From JBJYIN01 sp046237015 (GTDB lineage Bacteria > Pseudomonadota > Gammaproteobacteria > Enterobacterales > Enterobacteriaceae): 64,000 nucleotides of DNA. Position numbers and translations under genes: made by a program. How positions within the stretch are numbered: position 1 is the stretch's first letter; each line of letters starts with the position of its first letter. Under the pieces are notes generated by a model. That model was not told the DNA's origin. It saw only the letters and a program-made list of their open reading frames with translations, and ran no database searches. This document shows, piece after piece, positions 1 to 8,632 of this stretch. The stretch spans positions 124,001 to 188,000 of the forward strand of contig NZ_JBJYIN010000009.1 of NCBI RefSeq assembly GCF_046237015.1. Reading direction: 5' to 3'.

Positions 1-288
1 TTGGACCGTTTGCTAAAATAGAAGAATCGGTTTAGCTAAGCAATATCTTCATGGGACGATAGTCTTGATAACGGATAGAGAATAAGTGATAGATCGGATA
101 GAACACGTCTGTTATCTGAATGCGTTAAGTGTATGGATAAAAAGATTTTTTTGACATGGCACCGTTGAGTAAGGAAAGTAGATGAGGTCGAAGTTTTGGA
201 CATGACTGACTAAATAAAATGTGTTTTTGCCCGATACCAACTATGTCGTTGAATGATGCAGCGTGACAGCCGCAAGGAAGATACCAAG
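1..288. other. leading intergenic stretch
   Basis: No reading frame here looks coding on either strand and stops are frequent in all frames. It is AT-rich and I see no tRNA, clear terminator or named operator. It presumably carries the promoter of the small gene and bactofilin that follow. Confidence 0.5.
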
Positions 289-301
289 AAGGAGAGATGA
301 G

Positions 302-490
302 ATGACTCATAAAATCTTGGATAGTATGTTGGATGAATTAAAAGCTGTGGTTAAGCAGCATGTTGGTGACCGTGCTGATGTTCAGATCGACATACGCTAC
401 CTGGATGGGGGGCGTAAAACACTTCGTATTACTATTCCTGATATTTCCACTCTGGAAATTGAATTCAATCGGCGTCCTGATCGTGCGTAA
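302..490 (+). CDS. small protein of unknown function, 62 aa
   Basis: I do not recognise this protein. The ATG at 302 is chosen over an earlier in-frame ATG at 263 because AAGGAG (289-294) lies 7 nt before it. The product is short, soluble and mixed-charge, with an N-terminal helix-like part (MTHKILDSMLDELKAVVKQ) followed by alternating hydrophobic residues suggestive of beta strands (IDIRYL, LRITIPDI). It has no signal peptide or membrane segment. Its stop codon overlaps the likely GTG start of the bactofilin gene, so the two are probably translationally coupled and may act together. That partnership is inferred from position only. Confidence 0.6.
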   Translation: MTHKILDSMLDELKAVVKQHVGDRADVQIDIRYLDGGRKTLRITIPDISTLEIEFNRRPDRA

Positions 491-1190
491 TTATAACCTA
501 CTATGGGGCCTGTGGGCGGTATGGGCATTGCTGGTGGTTATCTGGTTGATTGATATCTGCCTGGATGTGCCTGTTCAGAATAATGGACCAATGTTAGCCT
601 CGATTCTGGGAACGGTCGGGCTGGCATTGGGCGTATTTTTTTATCACTTTAAAAGGAATAGTCCTGTGTTTTCATTTGATAAAAGTAAAAAAGCGGCACC
701 ATCCGTGCAAGAGAATAGTGAAATAAGCAATTTGCCTGAAGTGGTCAATTCAATCAGCCCTGTACGTGTCAAAAAAGACACGTTTATTTCTTTGGGCGCT
801 CAATTAACAGGTCGGCTGACGGTTGATGGCAATATTACCGTTGAGGGTCAGGTTGACGGAGATATTCAATGTGACGATACCATCAAAGTGGAACATTCCG
901 GTCAGGTAAAAGGCGAAATGAAATCCCAGCAAATTACCATTAACGGCCATGTCGAGGGGCGTATTGTCGCGAGTGCTGTCGCAATTTTGGCTCAGGGAAA
1001 AGTGATCGGTGATATTTTCTCGGATGAACTTTCCATTGAGAAAGGGGGGCTCTTCACGGGTCAATCAAACCCGTTAAATCCACAGGCTCCGGATCAGAAA
1101 AAATTGGTTCATGTGGAAAAGAAAAAAGACAAAATCGTCCCCGCGACCGTTGAACAAGAAAAAAGTACGCCGTCCTTAACCGAGAGTTAG
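483..1190 (+). CDS. membrane-anchored bactofilin (polymer-forming cytoskeletal protein)
   Basis: The 235-residue product has two membrane segments (about 6-26 and 37-55), a linker, a bactofilin domain (about 99-195) and a Lys/Glu-rich tail. The domain shows the family's repeated beta-helix turns, as in GRLTVDGNITVEGQVDGDI and GEMKSQQITINGHVEGRI. Bactofilins polymerise without nucleotide and scaffold envelope or cell-shape functions; the N-terminal helices would anchor this one to the inner membrane. The frame stays open back to an ATG at 360, but that would add out-of-family residues overlapping the upstream gene. I prefer GTG 483, which overlaps the upstream stop by 8 nt; TTG 459 is another possibility. 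The start is uncertain, the family is clear. Confidence 0.85.
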   Translation: MRNYNLLWGLWAVWALLVVIWLIDICLDVPVQNNGPMLASILGTVGLALGVFFYHFKRNSPVFSFDKSKKAAPSVQENSEISNLPEVVNSISPVRVKKDTFISLGAQLTGRLTVDGNITVEGQVDGDIQCDDTIKVEHSGQVKGEMKSQQITINGHVEGRIVASAVAILAQGKVIGDIFSDELSIEKGGLFTGQSNPLNPQAPDQKKLVHVEKKKDKIVPATVEQEKSTPSLTES

Positions 1191-1439
1191 TCAGCGGTGT
1201 GATATTGAGGATAATGCCTCTGTTGCGTAATGACCGTTTGGATGCGGTAGCCTGAGATTGTGGCCTTGTCGGGTTACCCCATAAACGCCAGATAAAACTT
1301 GATCCTTCGCATATCTGAGACACTCTTATCAGCAGCGTTAGTGTTGTCCACGTATAATCTTCGCCCTTTGTTTCCTGATTAATCAATTATCAAATATTAA
1401 TCAGGCGCATGAACCCCATTTTTGATAACGAAGAATGCT

Positions 1440-3659
1440 ATGCCGACCAGCTTGATTCAGCCTGAACGTACCCTGTTCTCTTACCCACGTTATTGGGCCG
1501 AGTGCTATGGCACCGCGCCGTTCTTTCCGATGTCACGGGAAGAGATGGAGCAATTGGGCTGGGACAGTTGCGATGTCATCGTGGTCACGGGGGATGCGTA
1601 TGTTGATCACCCCAGTTTTGGTATGGCGATTATCGGTAGGATGCTGGAAGCTCAGGGGTTTCGGGTCGGAATCATCTCACAGCCTGACTGGACGTCGAAA
1701 AACGATTTTATGCGTCTTGGCAAACCTAACCTATTTTTTGGCATCACTGCCGGAAATATGGATTCGATGATTAACCGTTACACGGCAGATCGGAAATTAC
1801 GCCATGATGATGCTTATACTCCCGGCAATGTCGGTGGGAAAAGGCCGGATCGGGCGACGCTAGTGTATAGCCAACGCTGTAAAGAGGCGTTTAGCGATGT
1901 GCCGGTTATTTTGGGCGGAATAGAGGCCAGTCTGCGCCGCATCGCGCATTATGATTACTGGTCTGATACCGTACGGCGTTCCGTATTGGTGGACGCCAAA
2001 GCGGATATGCTGGTGTACGGTAATGGGGAACGCCCGCTGGTTGAAGTCGCTCATCGTTTGGCCGCGGGTGAACCGATCGACCATATCCTTGATGTGCGTA
2101 ATACGGCGGTGATGCGTAAAACGGCATTGGTTGGCTGGACCGGTGTGGATTCAACCCGGCTCGATAAACCGGGTCGTATTGAACCCATTATGAACCCCTA
2201 TGGTGAGGATTTACCTTGTTCGGAAGGTGAACTGCCTGCACCCGATGCGCCCCAACCGATTACGGTACGCGCTCCCAGGCCTAAGCCGTGGGAAAAAACC
2301 TACGTGCTGCTGCCATCGTTTGAAAAAGTGAAGGGCGATAAGGTGATGTATGCCCATACATCACGAATATTGCACCATGAAACGAACCCAGGTTGTGCCC
2401 GGGCGCTGATGCAAAAGCATGGCGATCGTTATGTCTGGATTAATCCCCCGGCGATCCCCCTGTCAACCGAAGAAATGGACGCGGTGTTTGCCCTTCCGTT
2501 TCAGCGTGTTCCTCACCCTTCCTACGGTAAAGCCGTGATCCCGGCTTATGACATGATCCGCTTTTCCGTCAATATAATGCGCGGGTGCTATGGCGGTTGT
2601 TCGTTTTGTTCGATCACTGAACATGAAGGGCGGATCATCCAGAGCCGTTCTGAAGCGTCGATTGTCAAAGAGATCGAAGAGATCCGCGATAGTGTGCCGG
2701 GGTTTACCGGTGTTATCTCCGACTTGGGTGGCCCGACGGCGAATATGTATATGTTGCGTTGCCAGTCGCCGCGTGCGGAGCAAAGTTGTCGACGAGCTTC
2801 CTGTGTCTATCCTGAGATCTGTGCTCACATGGATACCAACCATGAGCCCACGATCCAATTGTATCGGCGTGCTCGCAGCCTGAAAGGGATTAAGAAAATC
2901 CTCATCGCTTCCGGCGTTCGCTATGATTTAGCCGTTGAAGATCCTCGTTATATCAAAGAATTGGCCGAACACCATGTGGGCGGGTATTTAAAAATCGCCC
3001 CTGAGCATACGGAGGCGGGGCCGTTGTCGAAAATGATGAAGCCAGGGATGGGCAGTTATCATCGTTTTAAACAACTTTTTGATACCTATTCAAAGCAGGC
3101 GGGAAAGCAGCAATATCTCATACCCTATTTTATTTCGGCGCATCCCGGAACTCGGGACGAAGACATGGTTAATTTGGCGCTGTGGCTGAAAGCGAACCGT
3201 TTCCGACTGGATCAGGTGCAAAATTTTTATCCTTCCCCTTTGGCGAATGCCACGACAATGTATTACACCGGTAAGAACCCGCTGGGGAAGGTGGATTACA
3301 AAAGCGAAGATGTCGTGGTACCGCGGGGTGAACGCCAGCGTCGGTTGCATAAAGCGTTGCTTCGTTATCATGATCCGGCGAACTGGCCGTTGATTCGTGA
3401 TGCATTGTCCGCGATGGGGATGAAACGGTTGATTGGAAATCGACCGGATTGTCTGATACCAGCAGAGGTGCCAGGGGAACGGAACGATGCTCGCGGTGCA
3501 AGTAGCAAAGGTAAAGGCCGCGCGGTTCGCCCGGCAATGACGAGATTCACTGCATCCGCCGTTAGCAGTCAACCCTCTGGGAAAAAAGACGTTTCAGACC
3601 GTTCTCCGGCGAGCAAAAAGGGGGCGTCGACGAAAAAGACCCGTCGAGCAAAGCCGTGA
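1440..3659 (+). CDS. ygiQ: YgiQ family radical SAM protein
   Basis: The 739-residue protein closely follows E. coli YgiQ from the N-terminal SLIQPERTLFSYP / PMSREEMEQLGWDSCDVI region onward. A radical SAM cluster motif CYGGCSFC gives Cys383, Cys387 and Cys390, which would bind the 4Fe-4S cluster that cleaves S-adenosylmethionine. The family has an N-terminal B12-binding-like region and a C-terminal DUF3362-type extension; the last 70 or so residues here are Lys/Arg/Ser-rich and probably disordered. The substrate is unknown. The frame also opens at TTG 1422, but ATG 1440 matches the family N terminus. No promoter is obvious in the 249 bp upstream. Confidence 0.93.
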   Translation: MPTSLIQPERTLFSYPRYWAECYGTAPFFPMSREEMEQLGWDSCDVIVVTGDAYVDHPSFGMAIIGRMLEAQGFRVGIISQPDWTSKNDFMRLGKPNLFFGITAGNMDSMINRYTADRKLRHDDAYTPGNVGGKRPDRATLVYSQRCKEAFSDVPVILGGIEASLRRIAHYDYWSDTVRRSVLVDAKADMLVYGNGERPLVEVAHRLAAGEPIDHILDVRNTAVMRKTALVGWTGVDSTRLDKPGRIEPIMNPYGEDLPCSEGELPAPDAPQPITVRAPRPKPWEKTYVLLPSFEKVKGDKVMYAHTSRILHHETNPGCARALMQKHGDRYVWINPPAIPLSTEEMDAVFALPFQRVPHPSYGKAVIPAYDMIRFSVNIMRGCYGGCSFCSITEHEGRIIQSRSEASIVKEIEEIRDSVPGFTGVISDLGGPTANMYMLRCQSPRAEQSCRRASCVYPEICAHMDTNHEPTIQLYRRARSLKGIKKILIASGVRYDLAVEDPRYIKELAEHHVGGYLKIAPEHTEAGPLSKMMKPGMGSYHRFKQLFDTYSKQAGKQQYLIPYFISAHPGTRDEDMVNLALWLKANRFRLDQVQNFYPSPLANATTMYYTGKNPLGKVDYKSEDVVVPRGERQRRLHKALLRYHDPANWPLIRDALSAMGMKRLIGNRPDCLIPAEVPGERNDARGASSKGKGRAVRPAMTRFTASAVSSQPSGKKDVSDRSPASKKGASTKKTRRAKP

Positions 3660-3744
3660 TATGCGTCGATAACGTGAATAAGCGCAGGTAAGACGCTTCT
3701 TTTTGTATGGATTTATTGAACGTATTGAGGTGTCAGGAGAACCG

Positions 3745-4191
3745 ATGGGAACTGATAATGCGCTTGATGCCATCTCCCGTTATCTGAAGAAGCTACACGT
3801 ACTGACCGTATGCGTAGCGGATAATTCGGATTTATGGTGTGCGAGTTGCTTCTATACTTATGACGAACAACAGGTGGCCTTTTACCTGATGACTGAATCA
3901 CATACGCGTCATGGTGAGTTGATGCTGCGCCAATCTCAGGTTGCCGGAACCGTCAGCGGCCAGCCGAAAAGCGTCGTTTTGATTAAAGGGGTGCAATTTC
4001 GGGCGCAGGCCGAACTGTTGCAGGGGGAAGAAGAACAGCGGGCGAGAGCGTGTTATCACGCTCGTTTTCCAGTCGCTCGTGCGGTTAATGCCCCCGTTTG
4101 GCGTTTACGCCTGACCGAACTGAAAATGACCGACAACACCCTGGGTTTTGGAACGAAACGCCATTGGCAACGCACTGAATCAGCGTTGTGA
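3745..4191 (+). CDS. yhbP: YhbP family protein (UPF0306), split-barrel flavin-binding-like fold
   Basis: The 148-residue product matches E. coli YhbP in length and in segments such as DAISRYLKK, VAGTVSGQPKSVVLIKGVQF, RFPVARAVNAPVW and TDNTLGFGTK. The family has a pyridoxamine-phosphate-oxidase-like split barrel and no confirmed reaction. ATG 3745 is preferred over the upstream in-frame ATG at 3703 because AGGAG (3735-3739) lies 5 nt before it and the family starts here. It is followed 31 nt later by yraR on the same strand, as in the yhbP-yhbQ-yhbO-yraR cluster of E. coli with the middle genes absent. Confidence 0.88.
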   Translation: MGTDNALDAISRYLKKLHVLTVCVADNSDLWCASCFYTYDEQQVAFYLMTESHTRHGELMLRQSQVAGTVSGQPKSVVLIKGVQFRAQAELLQGEEEQRARACYHARFPVARAVNAPVWRLRLTELKMTDNTLGFGTKRHWQRTESAL

Positions 4192-4222
4192 CGTTAAAAG
4201 AGAGATAATCAGAGGAGTGAGT

Positions 4223-4876
4223 ATGAGCCGGGTATTGCTATTAGGTGCAACGGGGTTGGTGGGAAATGAGCTGTTACAGCTATTGAAAGCTAATCACCGG
4301 GTTGAAACGATTTACGCACCTACTCGTAAGCCATTGCCTCCCTCTGAAAAGTTGGTGAACCCACATCATGCCGATCTTTCAGTGGCGATTTCCCAGTTGA
4401 TCTCTCCAGTTGATATCGCTTTTTGCTGTCTGGGATCGACGCTTAAAACGGCGGGAAGTAAAAAAGCGTTTCGTTACGTGGATTACACGCTCGTGGTGGA
4501 AGCTTCGAAAGCGGCGCTCGCGTTGGGGGCGAAACATCTGTTAGCGGTCAGCGCTCTGAGTGCAAATACCGCTTCGCCTTTCTTTTATTCCCGCGTGAAA
4601 GGAGAAGCAGAAAAATCTCTGCGTCAGCAGGGGTGGCAACACCTTACGTTGGCACAACCGTCAATGTTATTAGGCGAAAGGACAGAGCGTCGACCTTTGG
4701 AAAGTCTGTCCGCGCCACTTTTTCGCTTATTTCCCGCAAGGTGGCGGGCAATTGAAGGGAAAACCGTGGCCCAGGCGTTACTCAATCAGGCATTTTCACC
4801 TGAGCCGAAAGCCAGCGTCACGGTGTTGGAGTCTGATCAACTGCGGACACTGGGGAAACAACCGTCTCTGGTGTAA
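4223..4876 (+). CDS. yraR: NAD(P)-binding Rossmann protein YraR (atypical SDR)
   Basis: The 217-residue product begins MSRVLLLGATGLVGNELLQ, a glycine-rich dinucleotide-binding loop (GATGLVG), and continues with FCCLGSTLKTAGSKKAFRYVDYTLVV and SPFFYSRVKGEAEKSL, typical of the YraR/HTATIP2-like atypical short-chain dehydrogenases. Y-x3-K (YSRVK) is the likely catalytic pair. The substrate is unknown. The start at 4223 has AGGAG 5 nt upstream. The gene converges on nrdG with only 6 nt between stop codons and no visible terminator. Confidence 0.88.
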   Translation: MSRVLLLGATGLVGNELLQLLKANHRVETIYAPTRKPLPPSEKLVNPHHADLSVAISQLISPVDIAFCCLGSTLKTAGSKKAFRYVDYTLVVEASKAALALGAKHLLAVSALSANTASPFFYSRVKGEAEKSLRQQGWQHLTLAQPSMLLGERTERRPLESLSAPLFRLFPARWRAIEGKTVAQALLNQAFSPEPKASVTVLESDQLRTLGKQPSLV

Positions 4877-4882
4877 AAAGGC

Positions 4883-5347
4883 TTAACGTAAATAGTGGAT
4901 AACCTGGTTGCTACTGCCTCGCCAGATCAGTGAGGGATCTTTAAGATCCTGAACAAATTTACCGTCAACTAATACGTTGATCAGATCGACGACCTGTTGT
5001 TGCTCTGCTGTCAGCTCATCCAGTTTATAGCCGGTCCACACCCAAATATCTTTGCCGGGACATTCGGTGCGTATCCGTGTCACCAGTTGCAAAATGTCAG
5101 GAACGTTTTGCGGATGGAGCGGATCACCGCCGGATAGCGAAATCCCCTGCCTGGGGATCACGGTATCCTGGAGATCGGTAATGATCCGCTCCTGTATTTC
5201 CTGCGTAAACGGCTGCCCAGAATTAAGCCGCCAGGTACTTTTGTTATAACACCCCACGCACTGATGTACGCATCCGGCAACAAACAGGGTACAACGTGTT
5301 CCGGGACCGTTAACGACATCAACGGGGTAATATTGGTGATAATTCAT
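4883..5347 (-). CDS. nrdG: anaerobic ribonucleoside-triphosphate reductase activating protein
   Basis: This 154-residue radical SAM activase (the E. coli NrdG length) carries the cluster motif CVHQCVGC near residues 26-33. It uses SAM and a 4Fe-4S cluster to generate the glycyl radical on NrdD so that dNTPs can be made without oxygen. SLSGGDPLHPQN matches the SAM-binding GGDP element. It is the distal gene of the nrdDG operon; the 186-bp gap to nrdD contains a perfect 20-bp palindrome. Confidence 0.96.
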   Translation of the reverse strand: MNYHQYYPVDVVNGPGTRCTLFVAGCVHQCVGCYNKSTWRLNSGQPFTQEIQERIITDLQDTVIPRQGISLSGGDPLHPQNVPDILQLVTRIRTECPGKDIWVWTGYKLDELTAEQQQVVDLINVLVDGKFVQDLKDPSLIWRGSSNQVIHYLR

Positions 5348-5474
5348 GCAGATAGAGCCATGTGAAGGAATTGAAGCCGACTTCAGTCTGTTAAAAATCG
5401 TTGCTTAGTGCCGCGCTATATTCGTCATTTCTGTGAAGGCTGGCGTTTTTGCGATAATCATGTGTTATCTATCG

Positions 5475-5494
5475 ATCCCCGCCTTGGCGGGGAT
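5475..5494. repeat. perfect GC-rich palindrome between nrdD and nrdG
   Basis: The arms ATCCCCGCC and GGCGGGGAT flank a central TT, giving a 20-bp perfect inverted repeat followed by GATGACG. It resembles a short extragenic palindromic element. It has no T-tract on the minus strand, so it is more likely an mRNA stability or processing element of the nrdDG transcript than a terminator. Confidence 0.6.
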
Positions 5495-5533
5495 GACGTC
5501 CAATTCAGAATGATGACGGTGTTTTCCGGTCGA

Positions 5534-7672
5534 TCAACCTAATTGCCCATTGCCTAAATGTTTGATGCGGCGTTTAACTTCTTCCTGTTTGCCTGCGTTA
5601 AATGGACGAGCGTCTGGGCTACCGAGATACCCGCAAACGCGGCGAATGACGGACACGCGCGTAGAATCATGATTACCGCATTTAGGGCAGGTGAAACCCT
5701 TGCTGGTACACTCAAACTCACCGGTGAAGCCGCATTCGTAGCATTCATCTATCGGTGTGTTGGTACCATAGTAGGGAACGCGGGTATAACTATAATCCCA
5801 GACATCTTCCAGCGCTTTCAGGTTATGTTGCAGGTTCGGGTATTCGCCGTAGCAAATGAATCCACCGTTTGCCAGAGGTGGATAAGGCGCTTCAAAATCA
5901 ACCTTCTCGTAAGGGTTAACCTTCTTCTCGACATCCAAATGGAAACTGTTGGTGTAGTAGCCTTTGTCGGTCACACCTGGTACAACGCCGAATTCAGCAG
6001 TATCCAGACGACAGAAACGATCGCACAAGTTTTCACTCGGCGTACTGTACAGGCTGAAGCCGTAGCCCGTTTCTTCTTTCCACTGTTCGGTCGCTGTTTT
6101 CATACGCGCTACGATAGCCACCGCTTTTGCTCGTAGTGTTTCATTGTCGAAAACGTGCTCTTTCGTACCAAATAGCGCATTGATGGTTTCGTGAATGCCG
6201 ATGTAGCCCAGAGAGATAGACGCTCGGCCATTTTTGAAGATGTCGGCGACGTTATCGTCTGCGTTAAGACGGACTCCGCATGCCCCTTCCATGTAAAGGA
6301 TTGGCGCGACGCGGGCTTTTACATTTTCAAGCCGTGCGATACGCGTCATCAGCGCTTTTTTCGCCAGAGCCAGACGTTGGTCGAATAGCGTCCAGAAACG
6401 GACCTCATCACCGTTCGCTTCCAGTGCGATGCGTGGCAGGTTGAGGCTGATGACGCCTAAATTGTTGCGGCCATCGTGGATTTGTTTGCCATTCTCTTCA
6501 TACACACCGAGGAAACTACGGCAGCCCATAGGGGTTTTAAATGAACCGGTAACTTCAACCACCTGATCGTAATTCAGGATATCGGGATACATGCGTTTAC
6601 TGGCACATTCCAATGCCAGTTGTTTAATGTCGTAATTGGGATCGCCAGCTTTATGGTTCAGGCCGTCACGAATAGCAAAAACCAGCTTGGGGAAAACGGC
6701 TGTTTTGTGGTTTTTCCCGAGCCCTGCGATACGATTACGCAGAATGGATTCCTGAATCAGGCGTGATTCCCAACTTGTGCCCAACCCGAAACCAAAGGTG
6801 ACAAATGGCGTTTGGCCGTTGGCTGTGTGTAACGTGTTGACTTCATACTCCAGCGACTGGAAGGCGTCGTAGCACTCTTTTTCCGTACGGGTGAGGGCAT
6901 AGTTGTCAGCGTCAGGAATGTTCCACTCTTTCGCCACTGATATGTGTTTGGCGTGGCTGGCGGCAACGAATGGTGCCAGTATTTCATCGATACGGTTAAT
7001 CGTAGTACCACCATAAATATGGCTGGCAACCTGAGCGATGATTTGAGCGGTGACGGCTGTGGCCGTTGAAATCGATTTTGGCGGTTCGATTTCCGCATTC
7101 CCCATCTTGAACCCATTAGTCAACATGCCATCCAGATCGATCAGCATGCAGTTGAACATCGGGAAGAAAGGAGAGTAGTCCAAATCGTGATAGTGGATCT
7201 CGCCGCGTTCATGAGCCAACACGACATCGCGTGGCAGAATGTACTGTTTGGCATAGTGCTTTGCGACAATACCGGCCAACAAATCACGTTGGGTAGGGAT
7301 CACTTTGCTGTCTTTGTTCGCGTTTTCGTTCAGCAGCGCCACATTGCTTTGCTCGACCAGACCACGAATTTCCTGATTCAACCGCCCCTGACGTTCGCGA
7401 GCGACGTCACGATCGTGACGATATTCAATGTAGGTCCGCGCTAATTGCTTATAGTTGCCGGACATGAGCAGGTTTTCGACAGAATCCTGGATTTCACGGA
7501 TATCCACTCGTGATTTGCCCTGCATTTGTTGAGCGACCGCACAGGCCACAGTTGCGCAGTAATCTGCATCATTGACACCGGCTGCATGCGCCGCGCGTTC
7601 GACTGCCTCTTTGATACGCACTTCATCAAAAGGCACCTGGCAACCGTCCCGTTTAATCACTACTGGTTTCAC
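5534..7672 (-). CDS. nrdD: anaerobic ribonucleoside-triphosphate reductase, class III
   Basis: The 712-residue protein equals E. coli NrdD in length. It has an N-terminal ATP-cone for allosteric control (from VIKRDGCQVPFDEVRIKEAV), the catalytic ten-stranded barrel, four zinc-binding cysteines near the C terminus (CYECGF and CPKCG) and the glycyl-radical motif RVCGYLG with Gly681. It reduces ribonucleoside triphosphates to dNTPs anaerobically, with formate as reductant in E. coli. It is first in the nrdDG operon. The upstream region carries NrdR boxes, an FNR-like site and DnaA-box matches, all fitting control by dNTP level, oxygen and replication. Confidence 0.97.
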   Translation of the reverse strand: MKPVVIKRDGCQVPFDEVRIKEAVERAAHAAGVNDADYCATVACAVAQQMQGKSRVDIREIQDSVENLLMSGNYKQLARTYIEYRHDRDVARERQGRLNQEIRGLVEQSNVALLNENANKDSKVIPTQRDLLAGIVAKHYAKQYILPRDVVLAHERGEIHYHDLDYSPFFPMFNCMLIDLDGMLTNGFKMGNAEIEPPKSISTATAVTAQIIAQVASHIYGGTTINRIDEILAPFVAASHAKHISVAKEWNIPDADNYALTRTEKECYDAFQSLEYEVNTLHTANGQTPFVTFGFGLGTSWESRLIQESILRNRIAGLGKNHKTAVFPKLVFAIRDGLNHKAGDPNYDIKQLALECASKRMYPDILNYDQVVEVTGSFKTPMGCRSFLGVYEENGKQIHDGRNNLGVISLNLPRIALEANGDEVRFWTLFDQRLALAKKALMTRIARLENVKARVAPILYMEGACGVRLNADDNVADIFKNGRASISLGYIGIHETINALFGTKEHVFDNETLRAKAVAIVARMKTATEQWKEETGYGFSLYSTPSENLCDRFCRLDTAEFGVVPGVTDKGYYTNSFHLDVEKKVNPYEKVDFEAPYPPLANGGFICYGEYPNLQHNLKALEDVWDYSYTRVPYYGTNTPIDECYECGFTGEFECTSKGFTCPKCGNHDSTRVSVIRRVCGYLGSPDARPFNAGKQEEVKRRIKHLGNGQLG

Positions 7673-7692
7673 GTTTCATTCCTCTGTCAACG

Positions 7693-7756
7693 TTATCCAC
7701 AGGCGAAAACCACAGCTCACAAGGGCTGCGTGTCCTGTGGATGATATTGTGGATAA
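7693..7756. promoter_or_regulatory. DnaA-box cluster and inverted repeat before nrdD
   Basis: TTATCCACA at 7693-7701 and its complement TGTGGATAA at 7748-7756 are perfect 9-mer DnaA boxes in opposite orientation. TGTGGATGA at 7736-7744 is a one-mismatch box. ATCCACAGG and CCTGTGGAT also form a long-looped inverted repeat. DnaA control of aerobic nrdAB is established in E. coli; for nrdD it is inference. The rightmost box abuts the first NrdR box. Confidence 0.6.
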
Positions 7757-7803
7757 ACACTACATGTGGGTCATGTTTATAGGATAGACACTATATATTG
7801 AAA
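7757..7803. promoter_or_regulatory. tandem NrdR boxes
   Basis: Two 16-bp sequences, ACACTACATGTGGGTC (7757-7772) and ACACTATATATTGAAA (7788-7803), match the NrdR consensus with the conserved ACAC-A-AT core. Their starts are 31 bp apart, about three helical turns, the usual NrdR spacing. NrdR represses ribonucleotide reductase operons when dATP is high. Confidence 0.8.
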
Positions 7804-7839
7804 CTGCATAGAAGGGGATGCGGTTTTATCACCGTAAAA

Positions 7840-7853
7840 TTGATATAGAGCAA
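7840..7853. promoter_or_regulatory. FNR-like site
   Basis: TTGATATAGAGCAA fits TTGAT-N4-ATCAA with one mismatch. It lies about 175 bp upstream of the nrdD start codon. FNR activation of nrdDG under anaerobiosis is known in E. coli; use of this copy is inferred. Confidence 0.5.
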
Positions 7854-8065
7854 AGAAATTTTGGCGTCGTAGATAAATCGTGCTTGTATAAAAAACAACC
7901 ACAAAAAGTGTGGCATTGGCAAAGACTTGCCACGCGTGGCGTCGGCGTTTTTTGGCGTATTTTTATCGTCCCCAAATAGGGGAAAGGCAGAAATATCTGA
8001 AATGTATGGCTGCGTTTTTTTATGGTGATGACCGTGAATGTGTGGTCATCGTGCCAAATCGGCAT

Positions 8066-8095
8066 AAAGAAAAGGCGCTCTCAATAGAGTGCGCC
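8066..8095 (-). terminator. rho-independent terminator of ridA
   Basis: Read on the minus strand, a GC-rich stem (GGCGC/GCGCC, 8074-8095) is followed by a T-rich tail (A-rich on the plus strand at 8066-8073). It lies 22 bp beyond the ridA stop. Confidence 0.7.
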
Positions 8096-8117
8096 CTGTT
8101 ATGAACAGCGTTAAGCA

Positions 8118-8504
8118 TTAGCGGCGAACGGCAATCGCTTCAATCTCGATTTTAACGTCTTTCGGCAAGCGTGCGACCTCAACGCAAGAGCGTGCAGGGA
8201 ACGGCGCTTCGTGCTCGTTGAAGAAGGCTTCATAGGCGGTGTTGACGAGCGTGAAATCGTGCAGATCTTTCACGAAAACCGTGGTTTTGACGATATCGGC
8301 AACTTTCAGGCCTGCGGCTTCCACAATGGCTTGAACGTTTTCCAGAGACTGACGTGTTTGTGCCGTAATATTATCGGCAACTAAACCACTTTTCGGGTTT
8401 ACCGGGATCTGACCGGATGTGATGATCATGCTACCGAGATCGACGCCTTGTACATAGGGGCCAATGGCAGCAGGAGCGTGTTCTGTACTGATAATACGTG
8501 ACAT
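8118..8504 (-). CDS. ridA: RidA, reactive enamine/imine deaminase
   Basis: The 128-residue product has the hallmarks of the YjgF/YER057c/UK114 family: GPYVQGV near the start, SGQIPVNP, and the arginine motif PARSCVEVARLP (Arg at about 105) needed to hydrolyse 2-aminoacrylate and related imines released by PLP enzymes. It acts as a cytosolic trimer. It lies downstream of pyrBI on the same strand, as in E. coli, but a strong terminator at 8553-8589 separates them, so it probably has its own promoter. Confidence 0.96.
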   Translation of the reverse strand: MSRIISTEHAPAAIGPYVQGVDLGSMIITSGQIPVNPKSGLVADNITAQTRQSLENVQAIVEAAGLKVADIVKTTVFVKDLHDFTLVNTAYEAFFNEHEAPFPARSCVEVARLPKDVKIEIEAIAVRR

Positions 8505-8552
8505 GGTATCTCCTGATGAAGCGGTAAAAGGGACCTAACGCAGTCATTATTC

Positions 8553-8589
8553 AAAAAAGCCCTGCGTCAAGCAATGTTCTTGAGCAGGG
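8553..8589 (-). terminator. rho-independent terminator of pyrBI
   Basis: On the minus strand CCCTGC and GCAGGG (8560-8589) close a stem extended by TCAAG/CTTGA and are followed by six T residues (8553-8558 read as A on the plus strand). Confidence 0.85.
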
Positions 8590-8632
8590 GAATGTTTTTA
8601 TAATGGTAATGTTATAAATGTAACCGGTGTGC

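Noticed and set aside
3090..3572. 160-codon antisense frame inside ygiQ
   Set aside because: Antisense shadow of a conserved gene with no start signal and low-complexity His/Arg-rich composition.
7910..8104. 64-codon plus-strand frame in the nrdD-ridA gap
   Set aside because: It overlaps the ridA terminator hairpin and has no ribosome binding site or familiar sequence.
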